Shown here one piece after another: positions 10,831 through 23,614 of a stretch of DNA of 64,000 bases. The number at the start of each line of letters is the position of its first letter. Position 1 is the stretch's first letter. Origin of the DNA: Sodiomyces alkalinus F11 (taxonomy: Eukaryota; Ascomycota; Sordariomycetes; Glomerellales; Plectosphaerellaceae); contig NW_021167090.1 of assembly GCF_003711515.1 (NCBI RefSeq), positions 1,040,626 through 1,104,625 on the forward strand. The letters run 5' to 3'. The position numbers and the translations under genes were made by a program. The notes below the pieces were generated by a model. That model did no database searches. It saw only the letters and a list, made by a program, of their open reading frames with translations, and was not told the DNA's origin.

Positions 10831-13524
10831 GCTATCCGGCTTCGATGAGACGCCCACGTCTTCCCGAAATAAACAAACAAGGGCCAAAGGCAAACCCTCG
10901 TTACGACTCGATGACGGAGGGGCAGTGACGGTTCTGACGAAAAACCCGATCGGATAAATTTTGCCTCTAATCGAGAGAGGGGGGGAATTGCAAGAGGCGC
11001 AATAATACACTGGCGGGCGGATATGTAATTGACTGATGGGTGAATTTCGGTGGGAAATGGAGATATGTTCGTGGTGAAGAGGACACAAGTAGGGGAAAAG
11101 CAGGAGAAAGGAGACCGGGTAACGCTGGAAAGGAGGTGGGAAGATCGAAAGTCTTGGAAGCATCCAAGGAGTCACGAAGTATTCTCTCCCAGATAAGGTA
11201 CCTGGATAAGAAGCACTGGAGGCGGTAATGAGGAGAGTGAGCAGGTGAAGAAGGGACACAAGTTGGGACCGGGCTTGGGCCTCGTTCTTGAATATCACTG
11301 CTGCCTGTCAGACCAACCAGCCCGGGAAAGCGCCACTGGGTTTAGGCGCTAATAATTACCAGTATCCGTAGCTCGCTCCTGCTTTTTGAGTGTATGTACC
11401 TACTTCGTACCAGATGAAGTATTCAGTACTGAGTACATACAGCGGTACACACAATTGGGCAATAGCAGTACAATTCAAAGTATGTCATCACTTTATACAC
11501 GTGTAAAACGAGGGCCGTTGAACGACAGAGCCAGAAAAGGGGAGAAGGGGGACGCGTAAGCCCCAAGCAGCGAGTCGCCCAACTTGGGTTGAACCAAGAC
11601 TTAGACATGCCCCGCCGAAGTGACCATCATGAGCCAACCATTGGGCCAAACGTTGGCTCTTCCCGTGCCTGGTACGTACTCAATAGCAGTTTCTCTGTCC
11701 TCTAAGTGGACTTTGTTAAGCATGTACATGGATATGGCAATAGCTAGAGTGTACTGAAAAGTATTCAGCTACGGTATGTGTCTTGCCTTTGCCTTCGCTC
11801 CCGATCCTCTGGGCGAATACGGAGCACCATACACTGGTAGCTGCTCTGTACTCCGTCCTCCGTATTGCTGTACATATAGCAGTATGAAGTAATTACAGAA
11901 ATCCTCCGTAATCCAGCGTGAAAGCCCCGGTCCGTCTCAGGCTCCTTGCACCAAGGGATGCTCCCATACGTGGTAGGAGGAGCTTTCCTGGTTCAGCATC
12001 ATCAGTTCTCTCTCCAATCCGACGACCCATCACGCTACACGTAAAACGGTTAATGGAACTCCGAGTATCACCGCCGAACAAAGGCATAAAGGCACAAAGG
12101 CATATGTTTCTTCGTCTCGGTCATAGTCCTGGGGGATGCAAACGTCATTAAACCACCTCCCGTACAGTTACCCCTAAAGGAATAGGGGGGACAACCCAAC
12201 AACAACAATCCCATTCCTGTTCCTTCATCTCCCAAGTCTCGGGGTTTCGCCTTTTCTTGTACGAAGTACGAAGTAAGTACAGATAAATTACCAAGTGCAC
12301 GGGTACTTCGTAGGTTTATCAACCACCCGGGAGCGAGCACTGCCACAGCCACTGCTACCCACCACCAACATTCCCGCACCACCATCAAACTCCGAGATCC
12401 GAACTGAATGCGAAAAGAACAACTTCGTATGGTGTGCCGGACAATCGTCCACGATGGCGTACAGTTCGTGGCTCGGCTCATATTGTGTCAAGGACCCAAG
12501 GCCTTGGATGAACTCTGTCTGAGGGAATCGAATCGGTCTGTCCATTGATTCCGATTCTCCGCGTCCTCGTGCCCTTGAACGGTAAAGAAAGAATTGTACC
12601 TAATAAGATACGGAGTAAGCAGGTAAATTACCTCAAACTCCGTCCGAATAAGGTACCTACCAGAGAGGTACATAAGGTCAAAGATGGAATCGGGTACCTA
12701 CCTAAACAATCATTGATGGGCTCCCTCCCTCCGTCCCATGCGCCACCACTCTGGGCAGGAAATGACGTTGACCAAGACCATAAGTCAACAATAGCACCCG
12801 CTGAGCACGTTTCAGATACGGATTGGCGATTCTCTCACGATACGTGTACTTTCAGATGTCGCAGGCTCTTGTCCATCGGCGGCGCCAGCAGTCAACACTC
12901 GCCGTGGACTGGTCTTATCTACGCTTCTTTTTAGTCTTCCCCTGTCCCGGTCGGTCACGGCGGTGTTTTTGAATGTCCCGAATGTTCCGATCGTATTCGA
13001 ATCGGGCGACTCAAGAAAGAATACATTGACATTGGGCTAACTTCTCAGAAGACGCGTTGGTTTGTTTGTGTTGATGGGCGTTGAGTGCTATTGTACCTTC
13101 CCAAGGGCGCACGAAGACCGAATACCTACCTCTAGGTACCTTAGGTAAGGTAAGGTAAGGTAGGTAATGTTTTCGTACCTCGTACATGGGGGTACATGAG
13201 GGTACATCCTGTCGCCCCGCTGCTTTCTTCCACAAGTGTCACATCGATTGTGGCTGTGCATCCCCTTTCCCCAAGTTCTCGCCACTGGTCTCTCCCCTTG
13301 GGAGCAAGCATCAATGGCGCATTCACCACTCTCAGAGTTCGCTGGATCGCCGCCGTTCTATTATCCTATGATTCCCGTTCCGTTCTGGCCGTCTATCTGA
13401 GCTTCATTTTCCCCGACTACGTGTCCAGAACTGGCGTCTGTCACGATCAAACGGTAACGGTCCTACTTTGTATCACCTCCCTGGCTGGGTGGCACCGTGG
13501 GCCGTGGCCCTCCCGTCGGTCACA
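10831..13524. other. Gene-poor intergenic region upstream of the bZIP gene
   Basis: About 2.7 kb without a supported gene. The first part (to about 11300) is probably the bZIP leader and promoter. From 11390 it carries many dispersed short motifs: ACTCCGTA/TACGGAGT (near 11855, 12610), TACGAAGTA (12258-12280), and TACCTAGGTA/AGGTAAGGTA (12650-12665, 13125-13170). Open frames here are short and lack coding character. Confidence 0.5.
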
Positions 13525-14896
13525 TCAGTATCCCTTCCCCCGCTGGATCACGTTCACCATGGGCTCGCCCCGGCTCTTCCTCTCCAAGTTGAGTTCCAGC
13601 ACATCAATGGTTCGGTCGCCGTAGTTCGCGATCAACCCGCTCATATGAGGCGAGATGATGATGTTGGGCGCCGTCCAGAGCGGGCTGTCTGCAGGCAGGG
13701 GTTCCGGGTCCGTCACGTCCAACGCGGCCCCGCGCAGCTGACCGGTTTCCAGGGCGGCAATGAGGGCCGTCTGATCAATAGTCTCGCCGCGTGAGATGTT
13801 GCTCACGAACGACTGGCGGCGGCTGAGAATCTCAAATTCGGCCGTGGAGAGGATATGGCGAGTTTGCGGCCTGTGAGCAGATGCCTCAGTCCTGCGAGTG
13901 TCCTCGATGGATCTCTGTTCAAGCTTGAAAAGGAGGAAAGGGGGGGAGGGGGAGGGGCAGGGGGAGGGGGGGATAGGGGTTAAGGGGAGAGGTACGTCAG
14001 CGGTAGGCACAAGACGACAATGTCCAAATCTTGTCGGAGGAACTCGTGGAAAGAGGGCTTATCGAGCCCACTGAACCATCTCGTCGGGATGGAACCATCC
14101 GGGTCCCCCGTGTTGGGAACGGTATAGCCCGTATCCCGTCTCTGCTCCGGCGTCTCCCTGGGCGTGGCCGTGAAGGCGTACACGTCCATAGCCATCGCCT
14201 TGGCGATACGTGCCACTACACTCATTGACAAATCTCAAGTCAGAACAACGGTGAAAGTGAAAAAGGAGACAGCAGGGGAAAGGAGAACACACCGTGACGG
14301 CCAATCCCGCCGTATCCCACAATGCCGATCCGTTGGCCGACGACGTCGCGACAGCTCATAAAGTCGGCGCCCGAGCTCCACTGCCGCTTCAGGTGCAGTT
14401 CGCGGCTGTAATTGTACTTGTGGCAGTGCACGAGGGCGGTCATGACCACCCATTCGGCGATGGGAGGCCCCGCGATTCCGCGGGACGTGGTCATCAGAAC
14501 CGAAGACTGCGTATACACGGGGTGCTGGACGATGTGGTCTGTGCCGGAGGAGCAGAAGTGGATGTAGGACAGGTCCGGAGCGTCTTCCATCGTCTGGGGC
14601 AGGACGTTGAGGGTGACGAGGATCGTCTTGCCGGCGTAGTCCTCTGGGGGTTCCCTCACGGTTCCATTAATTTATTTCGCTCGGCAATGAAGACTGCATG
14701 ATAAAAAGGAAGGAGAAATGAGACCCTTACTTTTAGCGGGTTGCTTGAATGTTTTCCATTCTGAAGACCTTGGTGATGGGGTCGGGGCGACGGTGATCTC
14801 CACGTTGGGGAACTTCTCCTTTAGCCGAGCTAGGCGTTCTTCGGACACCTCCACGGGGACCGTGATCAAGATATGCTCACGGATTTGAGCAACCAT
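13525..14896 (-). CDS. D-isomer-specific 2-hydroxyacid dehydrogenase
   Basis: NAD(P)-dependent oxidoreductase of the formate/glycerate dehydrogenase family, predicted 360 residues, cytosolic. Exons: 14896-14731, 14643-14293, 14215-13996 and 13870-13525; all junctions restore family sequence (for example RHVARIAKAM and LCLPLTPQTRHIL). Rossmann motif GYGGIG is in exon 2. The catalytic triad is visible as R273 (SNISRGE), E302 (DVTDPEPLP) and H321 (ISPHMSG). The start is the ATG giving MVAQIREHILITVPV; the two codons before it begin with TTG. Exact substrate (glyoxylate, hydroxypyruvate or another 2-oxoacid) cannot be read from the sequence. Introns are 78-125 nt and conventional. Confidence 0.86.
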
Positions 14897-17800
14897 GGTC
14901 AATGTGTTCTTTCGATGAAGAATCTAGTTCGAACGAGAGTTGAAGATGGGATGTGAGCGTCAAGCGTCCCATGACATCGCTCGGCATGACAGTGTTATAT
15001 ATCGCATGAAGTCTGCCGATAACAGGACGTTGGCGCAGACGCTAGAAGCGGGACAGTGCCGGAATTAAGGACGGCGGGGGAGGGGCTCCAGGGGTCTAAG
15101 TCGGGGGACCGTTGCTCTGCTGCTGTCCCTTTCACTGGCGTATAGAAAAGGACGTGCGAAGCAGTACAAATGAATAAGATAGTATTTCTTCAGGTTTACT
15201 CTTCTCTTTAAAGTTGTTTTTGTAGAATGTTGAGGTAACACAAGCTGATAGATCGACCACGAGTCGAAGGATTGGGAGTTGGCAATTATTAATCCCATGC
15301 CCGTTTATCATATTAGGCAGGTCATGGTGCTCCGAACTCCGGAGAATTGTAACCGAACGTTGGAGCCCTTCACAATCTCCCCCCCTCCTAGGCAATTGAT
15401 AAACCTAAGATAACAGGCTCAACATGTTCCTGTTGGAAATATAACATGACAATAAGGGGAAAGCTAGAGAGAAACGCAGTATCAACTTATGAGCCTAGTA
15501 ACACTGATCTGAGACACAAATACGTAGGGTATAGTTATACTAGCATAAGTGGTAGTCAGAACTCAGAACCCTCTCATATCAACACATGGTACAGAAGTTC
15601 ATATATCAGAACAAAACATGAAACCATTTTCATAATATAGACAGTGAGCACTATACTGCTGTATTCTTGAAGCCAGGCAGCAGTTAAGTTGTTAAAGGAA
15701 GTTGAGACGAATACGCTGTTTCAATTGGCATCGGCCCGACCTGGGTCAGCTCAGGGTCGGGCTGTGAGGTAACGGTAAACTCACCGATATTCTACTTTCT
15801 TAGCTGTCATTCGTCCACTTTTCATTGCTCCAGGGACGCTCTTGTAACCTTCAAGATGTTTCTGGTGATGTTGGTCGTGAGAATGTTTGGCAACTCCTAA
15901 CTGCAGCTGGTTTCAACATCACAAGGATAACAGGGACGGCCTCCTCTCAGGAGTCGGCGTAAGTTTGTATGTTTGGATTATAGCGCTGCGCGTCGCTATT
16001 TCTGGGCTTCAAGCTACGTTTCCATTAAGACGCGTTTGAGGCCTTGACGCCGGTCTTACATAGGCATACGCGCGCATGCCAGTTGAAGGCAATGTGTCGG
16101 TAGGTTATCCAGATGGTGGACATAGTGAAGAGAGGCAATCAACAACTTGTTTAATAGAGGTGCGACTAATATATCATGCAAGACCTTCCAAGGAGGGAAA
16201 GGCTGAGCAGATAACGGAGCTTTTCGTTGTGAGGCTGCATCACTGTCTTATGTTGTCGCGTCGTTGATGAGACGCGATACATCATACGCAATCAAAATCA
16301 AAGAAGAACTGGATACACCAGAGTTCCATGCTAAACTGTAATGTTGGCCCAATTTTATAGCACTGGCCACCAAAGGCTTGTTTGTTGACTCTCCTCTTTG
16401 TAACGTACGAACGTATTACAAGGGAATACTTTGACATGGACTCAGGACTCGTCCGAACCCCACGTCCACAGACTAGTTTTGTGTGAGTTTGACAGACTCA
16501 TTGTTTTACTATTGTAGCAGTAACCGCCTTAATTATGTGTCAAACAGACTGACTATAAGACCAAAACGACAAGTCAAGTTGAGCAAGTTATGGAGTCAAC
16601 AGAATTGACATCGCCAACCACAGCAACACACAATGGGAAGCCGGGCAGAATCAAGTAACAGCGTCTTTCCCTGACAGGCTAAGGAATATCGAGCGTGGGG
16701 AAGTCTGAGAATACAATGCCCCTTTCCTACACAACCCCGGGTCTGGCCTCAGAGGACGACTGTTTGATCTCGCACTTCTCTCCCTTTGAAGTTCGTTGAT
16801 GATCCATCATCCGAGTGTATGACCTTCAGTGTCACTTCATATTCTGGCCTTACTCCCTTCCCCTTCCCTAGTCCATACATACCCTCACTTATCTGGTCCC
16901 AACTCTCAACCCTGCATGAACGAATCTAGGCAAAGTAGAAATCCGACTCTCAGGAAAGCCAGAGGGTGGGACAGGCTTTCGAGTTCGATGTGTGAGAGCC
17001 TCTCAGTTGTAAAGAGATCAACACAAACCCATGGTCTCACCCTGTCTCATCATTCATGAGTGCTCAAGTGGCAGGCCAAATACTCACTAACGTACTTGGC
17101 ACTTCGTGGGCTCAAGTCGGACTTGTAGCCTCTATCAACGGTCCCAAGATCCAAAACCAAAAGTCACTTCGTCTAGTGAATGACTGAGTGGATTTGCCTC
17201 TCTACCAGCAACTCCACCAACTCGCGTCTCGTGCGGACTCACCTAACGACGCCAAGCCCAGGGGGCGTCCACATTGTATTCGTACATATAATCGGACACT
17301 TCTGACATCGTTGACACTAAGCGATCATAGATCACCCCACATGCAAGTGAGTTTTCGTTGCTTTTTCCCACAGCGGTCTCCCGGAGTTTATTGTCCGGGC
17401 AAGTATTTGATACCACTGCGGCTTATATGCGCCTCACAGGTGCTGACATTGCAAGACGCGGCTACCTGAGGCCGTTTTTGTGCCCGCGCCCTCAACGCAT
17501 CCAGGGGATAGACGAGCTTTCCCCCCTTTGCAAGACATCCAGTCGTGACACTACATCGTCTCACCCCTCCAGGGTGTGAGGGACTTTGCCAAGAGGCTGC
17601 GGCTGAAGAGGATCCGACATGCAGTCCAGAACGTCGCTTAGCCTTGTGGGAGGAAAACAAAAAAGGGGGAAAAAGGGGGAAAAAAGTAAAAAGAAAGGAA
17701 AAAAAAGGGAAAAAAGAAAGGAAAAAAAGACAAGTCTGGGTGCGCGCCACGGCTTATACGGAGTATGGATACTCTGCCAAGCTTCAGTTGAGCATGGCAG

Positions 17801-18131
17801 ACGCCATACTGACGTCTTGACGACATCATGCGAGTTTTCATCAGATATGCTAATGCATGAGCCGAGAACACAGCTCCTTGGTGTTTTCCCTGCAGTGCAG
17901 TGCTTTTGTCAGAGTTGTCTTGCGTTGACACGAGAGAACCACATGTTCGTGGCGACAGTCGCACGTGCAGAGCCCAAAACATGTTTCAGTGCTTGATGGG
18001 CAGGCCAGAATCACTTTCTCAATAGCCCCCTGCGCTGGGAAGCAGGGGAGCTCTCGATCTTAGAGACAGTTGAGCCGATGGCCATTGAAATGCCCCCATA
18101 CCTCCCCGATCGAAAGTGCGCCCATGCCCTA
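14897..18131. other. Gene-poor, partly degraded region
   Basis: About 3.2 kb with no intact gene. GC content looks lower than in the flanking genes and stop codons are frequent. Two stretches still look like protein relics (15851-15961 and about 17364-17512). A poly-purine block of G and A runs lies at 17640-17730. No terminal repeats or transposase motifs were recognised. Confidence 0.5.
15851..15961 (+). pseudogene. Possible relic of an NmrA-like/isoflavone-reductase NAD(P)-binding domain
   Basis: Frame 15848 onward reads NLQDVSGDVGRENVWQLL followed by TAAGFNITRITGTASSQESA. This resembles the N-terminal beta-alpha-beta of NmrA-like proteins (GATGxxGxxxxxxLLxAGFxVTxLTRxxSS): the glycine pattern, the AGFN turn and the RIT/SS end are in register. 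No start codon or continuation is found on either side and stops follow soon after. The second and third glycines of GxxGxxG are retained. It is a short match made by eye, so confidence is low. Confidence 0.3.
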
Positions 18132-20583
18132 TTAGATCGCAACCTCTAATTTCCCCGTCCAAAAGTGATGGGGCTCCATGGCATTCACGCCAAGGCCACT
18201 GGACCTTTTGTCGTTCGGCGCCTCTTCGTATCTGGCTTTCGTGTCGGCGCGAAACGCCTTGAGCCCGTCGATCACGTCCCGCATTCCGTGGATTTCGGCC
18301 CTACTCGGGCTAGGCGGCGCGTCTGGTATTATCGTGGCGTCCCAGGCGCCATAAAACAGGAGTGCGTCCGGGGGCACGCCGGCCTGGACGTGCGTGGGCA
18401 TGGCGGGCCCGACGATACCCTGTCGCAAGGCTGGGTCGCGCAACGCCATCATGTAAGCATTGACGGCCGGGCGAGGGCCCAGAACCCCCGGGCCGATCCA
18501 TACCGGCGCCTCGAAGGTCTTGCCGTTCCAGGACATGACGTGCTGGACGTGTTCGCCTGCTGCAGTGGTGAAAGGGGCATGCTGCAGGCGAGCCATGTGG
18601 ATAGTGGTCGGGGTGGCGGTGGCATCGTGGACGCGTCGAGGCGGCAACTTGGGCTTCGGCCGGACAAACTCATCCCCGAAAAAACTGAAACCTTCACCTT
18701 CGCCCATGCTTAGGAGCGCCTCGGCATCTAGGGCGTCGACGTCCAAGAACCCTGCGGCGTCCTCTACGGGGTCCACCTCGAATTCCAGACGGATATGGCG
18801 GAGGCCGCGAAGCATGGTCGGGCTGCGACGCGAAGAGGAGTCTGGCGTCGCCTCGCAGATACCCTGCTCTTGGGCGGCCACTAGTTTCAGGAACTGGGTC
18901 AATTTTCCAAGCAATGGACCGGCTGAACGCCGAGGTATTCTGGTGAGAGTCAACGACGCGAGGCGAGGGCTCATGTCTGGCTGGAAGGCTTGCGGGTAAG
19001 CCATCTCCACGCGCTCGCGGACGGCAGTTTCTGCCATCCACCACCGTGCCATGGTCGACAGCCCTTCGGCTTCCAACGTGGGAATCTGCGTGACCAAAGA
19101 ATGATGTATACGCAGAGCCCGGAGGTTGGGAGAAAACACTGGACGGAATGCGTGAGCGGAGCCCGGGATGCCGTGTAGCCTTGTGCCCTCGGGCCAGGAG
19201 GATGGCCAGGTGAAACCCGGGGCATGCACGAGGGGCGCATCGCAAGCTAGATACTCGAGTTGGCCAGGCGTGGTGCGGATCAGCTTCTCCAGGCCAAAAG
19301 AAGTGAACCGGTTCCCGGTGAGGTCCAGGTGGGTAATGCCCCATGCACTAGACGAGACGTTACTGGGCGGTAGGTCGGACAGGGCCGGTGTCGTTGACAG
19401 CACGCCGGCGATGATGGCGGACTTGACATAGTCCGCCGAGTCATACTTCGGTGGGCCCCGGCCATCAGCGCGGACATCTTCCTGGTCCTGATATACAGCC
19501 CGAGCTGGATCGGCGTGATAAAGAGGGGCATCGGCGAAATAACGCTCCGGGTGATCGAAAGCACCGCTCCGCTCCGACTCTTCGATGAGTTTGAACGGAC
19601 CGTAGAGACTGTCTCCATAGATAACCGGGTGAGACACAAGTTTACCCTCGGTCCGGAAATGGCGGCCAGACCGCAAGGGCGGAGACTGTAAGCAGTGCCA
19701 CGAGAGAGGCTCGATAACGTCGTCGGTAAGGTTATTATGGGAGAGGTCTAAACTCCATAGCCGTGCATCGAATGCCTCGAAGAGCCGTGCTGCAAGGTTG
19801 TCGCCGAGCTCACGTCCCTGGATCTTCAGTACCTTCAGACGTGGAAGGTGACGTGCGCCCTCGGCCGCTGAGACGAGGGACTGCAAGGAGCCCGGCAGTC
19901 CCGAGATGTCAAGGTAGACTAGGTCCTGGACGTAGTCGGACAGGAAGAAGGTCGCCGGCAACTGGGAAGCACAGTCGGGGATGCTCAGCATCCACGGGCG
20001 GCCCGCCCACGGCGCCGGAGTTGGACCCCCCACAGCCAAAGCCGCAGGGTCTGCGTCGGTGTGGCCATCCAGAAGGATGCATCGAAGCGCGGGGAAGAGC
20101 CTGGGCAGAATCTTGAAGGTTACGGGGATCGACCTTGAATCGTTATCGGACCAGAAGTGGGCGGTGGCCTTGGCGAAGTTGCGAAAGTCTAGTACCGTAA
20201 CCAGGGCCAAGGTAACCGGCCTGACGCGGAACACATGATGCAAGACGAAGTGACAATACCAGTCGAGATCTACTTACCGCCAGAGGACGTGGCGGCGCAT
20301 CCCGTTAGCGGCCATCGAGAAGCTAGTGCCTGCCGACGAGAAAAGGAACAAAAGGCGGCTGAGGGGAGAGAGAATTCTCACCATTACTGGGACGCAAACC
20401 CAGCAGACGCACCGTGTTGAGCGGATCATGCCACAGGAGCGGGGCAAAGACGGTGTGAAAGTGCCGGTTGACAGAACAAAGGCGGCTATAATCAGATACT
20501 GAAGTGTAGGGAGCCACCAACCCGACCCAGTCGAGTCGACTGATGGCTTCTTCGTACGACGGTAGCTGAGGCTGCTGAGCCAT
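18132..20583 (-). CDS. Leucine-rich repeat protein with an F-box-like N-terminus
   Basis: Predicted 780 residues from exons 20583-20382, 20329-20278 (52 nt) and 20220-18132. The reading frame joins smoothly (LRPSN-GTSFSMA and HVLWRPVTLALV). The first about 60 residues (SYEEAISRLDW...YSRLCSVNRHFHTVFAPLLWHDP) look like a divergent fungal F-box: hydrophobic helix, LCxVNRxFHxxxxPxLW. Next come irregular leucine-rich repeats, for example LVYLDISGLPGSL, LWSLDLSHNNLTDD, ITHLDLTGNRFTSFGLEKL and LRALRIHHSL. The C-terminal 250 residues have no recognised domain. It may be a substrate receptor of an SCF ubiquitin ligase or a related LRR scaffold; this is inference from the N-terminal pattern. No signal peptide or membrane segment is apparent. 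Confidence 0.72.
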
Positions 20584-23500
20584 TTCGGCGGCGGTCTATT
20601 CGCGTTCTTCGTTGGACAGATAGACAAGGCCCCTTGACCGCCGGAAGAGGAGTGGAGTGGGATAATTCAGCCGTCGACCCTGGTCAGCAATGGTTGTCTT
20701 CATCCGGTTATAGATGACGACGTAGATACAGTCGGCAGCTAGATGAAAGGATTGCTGTACCACCTGGTCCCGAGGTGGGGGTAAAGCAGCCACAGATCGA
20801 AGGGGTGTTGCTAGCGAGAGTCGATGTTGGTGGGATCCCTAGTCTCTCGTCTTTATCCGTAGGGTAGTACAACGTACACCATCCCCGGTAGTCGTGAGAA
20901 GGCTGGGAGGGGTTGCAGACTGCAGTATGAGTAGCAGAGAGCAAACACGACCGATTCTCTTGCTTCTTCGAGAGGCGGAAGAGGTGACGGACGGCGACGA
21001 AGGTGCATGGAAGCGCGGGAGAAGGGTTCTAGCGTCTCATCTCATAGACAAATTGGGTGCATGTGAGATGATGATGGATGAGATGCCCTGGACGAGTGGG
21101 CGAATGAAGATGGCGAATGGTCTGACAAGACTGGGGGCCGCAAACCCAAGGCTAGACGAAAGCGGTCGACAATAGGAAAGCCTCGAGCATAACCTGCAGA
21201 GAACAATGAATAGAATAAAGATGGAAGCATTTGGCGCGCTTCGAGAAACTGGGAGAGCCCTGCTGTTCGGAGTTGGGGCCACACACACACCAAGATGTAA
21301 TTAGTGTCACCACCCAGAAGGCTCATCATTGGTACTGGTATCCAGGTTTGCGGGCGCCCATTGGAGAAGGCTGCACTGATTGGGTGTTGGTGATGCCAAG
21401 TTTGGGTGGTGAGGCTGTGATTGAATGATCACGGTGACACGGACGACGAGGCGCAGTGGTTGAAGACGGACATGGGTTCGGAGTACGAAGGACGAAGGAC
21501 GAAGTACTCCGCAGAGGTACCTCGCTACTTGTTGTGAGCTCGGGAGCTCGTGATCTGGGGGAGGGGTTCGGAGTTATTCTTGACCCGGCCGAGTCTTTCC
21601 CGTGACGAGCCAATCAAACGCTACTCCCTGTACTGGTGTATAAACGCTCACCAACCATCGTGTAACCCCCTGTCACCTCCCTCCCCGTCTCGTGTAACCA
21701 CCAAAGCAAACGAACCTCAACCACTTCCCAGGCGCCCCCAAAGATCGCCAACTCTTCCAAATTCAAAGGATTACCAGGGGATTATGAACTGGGTACTGAC
21801 CTGCTCATCACACCATCACTCTGCAGCGGCGAACCCGAGATGACAATCATGAACCTTCCATCATGCTTCTAGAAGGTCACATTGACGGTTGACCGTCCAG
21901 TCACTTTTGCATTTGGCACATTTAGCACACCTTCACCGAACTCTGTCACCCGTGCTTCTTTCATTCTACAAACCTGTGGCTTGATGCTATTCCGAAAGCA
22001 GCAATCGCTCTGAAAGGAACCCACCACGACAGTCTCGATACCGACATACCTCGAGGCTCGACGCATGCCATCCAACTACCGTATCTCCCGCCGATCCCAC
22101 GGGCCACCACCCTTTTGTTCTACCTAAGAGCATGAAAAGAGAGAAGATGATCCTCGTGGCCCTGTCGCGCGTCCTGGTATGCGGCATGCCGATGACAAGA
22201 CAAATGACTAGTCCGCAGACTCGAGTCTTTGAACTTGACAGGTGCAATGTCGTACTGCCTGCAGCCATCACAGTGATCACACGCAGATCCTGCGGAACTT
22301 TTGGAAACCTGGTTCCTCTGCCTACCTTGAACACTAGCAATACGATAGCTCGGTGACATGCCTTTTTTACGTACTTCTCATGCATTGCATCGGCCGATAC
22401 TTGCACTATACCGGGATCGGACGTAGAGCTACCCCCGTTGCCCCTCGTCCCCTCGCTATGTGCTTTACGGCTAATGCTGATGATAAACATATAAACAAAC
22501 CAAAACAACTATACGTTAACAGAACAACATCGGAACACGACAACGCCGAATACGATGTTAGATGTCTCTTTTCTCTTTTTTTTTCTTCTTTTTTTTTTCT
22601 TTCTTTTCTTGGCGGGGCTGGAAAGACAGGAATAAGAAACGAGAACAAAAAAAAGCAATGACCAAAATCCCGAGGGAATGATACCTACACCATCATAGCC
22701 AATACAAATCGATCACTGGTCTGACCTCGGTGAAACGTGTGTCTCGGCATTACTCTTACACTGCCGTATTGTCGACATGGAACATATGATATATCCCCCG
22801 ATCCAAGACAACATTGATCCTGTTTTGACAGCCCCCGCCGATGCACCTCATAGTCCTCCCTCACTCTGGTAGGGTACCGGCCCATGAAATAGATTCAAGG
22901 CATTCTCACCGGGTTTTCTTTTTATTTTGTTGTTTTTCTGGGGAAACGGACCAGGGAGTTGCCTCTTCGGTCCGCACATGCATGTTTCTATCTGTCGGTA
23001 AATAACCACGAGCTCGAGTACTGGAGACCTCATCTACGGAACACGTGTTGTTGAATCTATCTACCCAGCCCGCACAAGACGCAGAGAAGACAAGACACAT
23101 TCCAATACCTCTTCCAAAGTCCTCCCGCCCAACCCCCATTCCCCTGGTTCCCCCTTTCCCCCGAGATTGTATGATTCAGGTTCCCTCTCCTTTCCCTCTG
23201 CCTATTGTATGGGGTCCATCCGTGTGTTTTGGTATCTCCTCCGAATAATCCCGGTGCGAAAAAAAGAACATGAACGTTGCTCTGTGTTGCCGACCCTGAT
23301 ATGACTATGTACTGCTGGGAAAGAGCAGTACAGAAATGAAAAACAAGAATAATACGAATAAAGATCAAAATCAGGTTTTGCCGCCCAAGCACACAAGAAA
23401 TTAGTACATGGTATGAAGCAATATAGAAGTGAATCGCCCGTAGGCAAGAAGAAGAAGAAAACGCAAGGAAATTGACAAGAGAATTGAAAAAGGTAGAATG

Positions 23501-23614
23501 TCTGCATATAAGCAGAAAAGGGGAGGTGCGTTGCCCTGATCGAAAAGGCGGGTTGGTAAAGCAAATACACATTAAACGAGACCCAATCGTAGATCAGGAG
23601 TCCGCGGCTGACGC
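20584..23614. other. Intergenic region between the LRR gene and the C2H2 factor
   Basis: About 3 kb. The left part is the promoter of the LRR gene; the right part is downstream of the zinc-finger gene. It contains poly-T (22578-22600) and AT-rich patches (22480-22560) and a repeat of GGACGAAGTACTCCG type near 21480-21515. No open frame shows fungal coding bias or a recognisable protein. Confidence 0.5.

Noticed and set aside
10831..11298. N-terminal extension of the bZIP protein
   Set aside because: The frame is open but the translated sequence is S/P/L-rich leader-like, includes no conserved motif, and the methionine at 10830 starts a clearly different composition.
14640..14680. Alternative start of the hydroxyacid dehydrogenase at the GTG before REPPEDYAG
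   Set aside because: The upstream exon (MVAQIREHILITV) joins in phase through a normal intron and supplies the expected N-terminal strand. The GTG lies inside that intron.
17640..17730. Lysine/glycine-rich short frames in the poly-purine block
   Set aside because: Low-complexity A and G runs give open frames on both strands without coding content.
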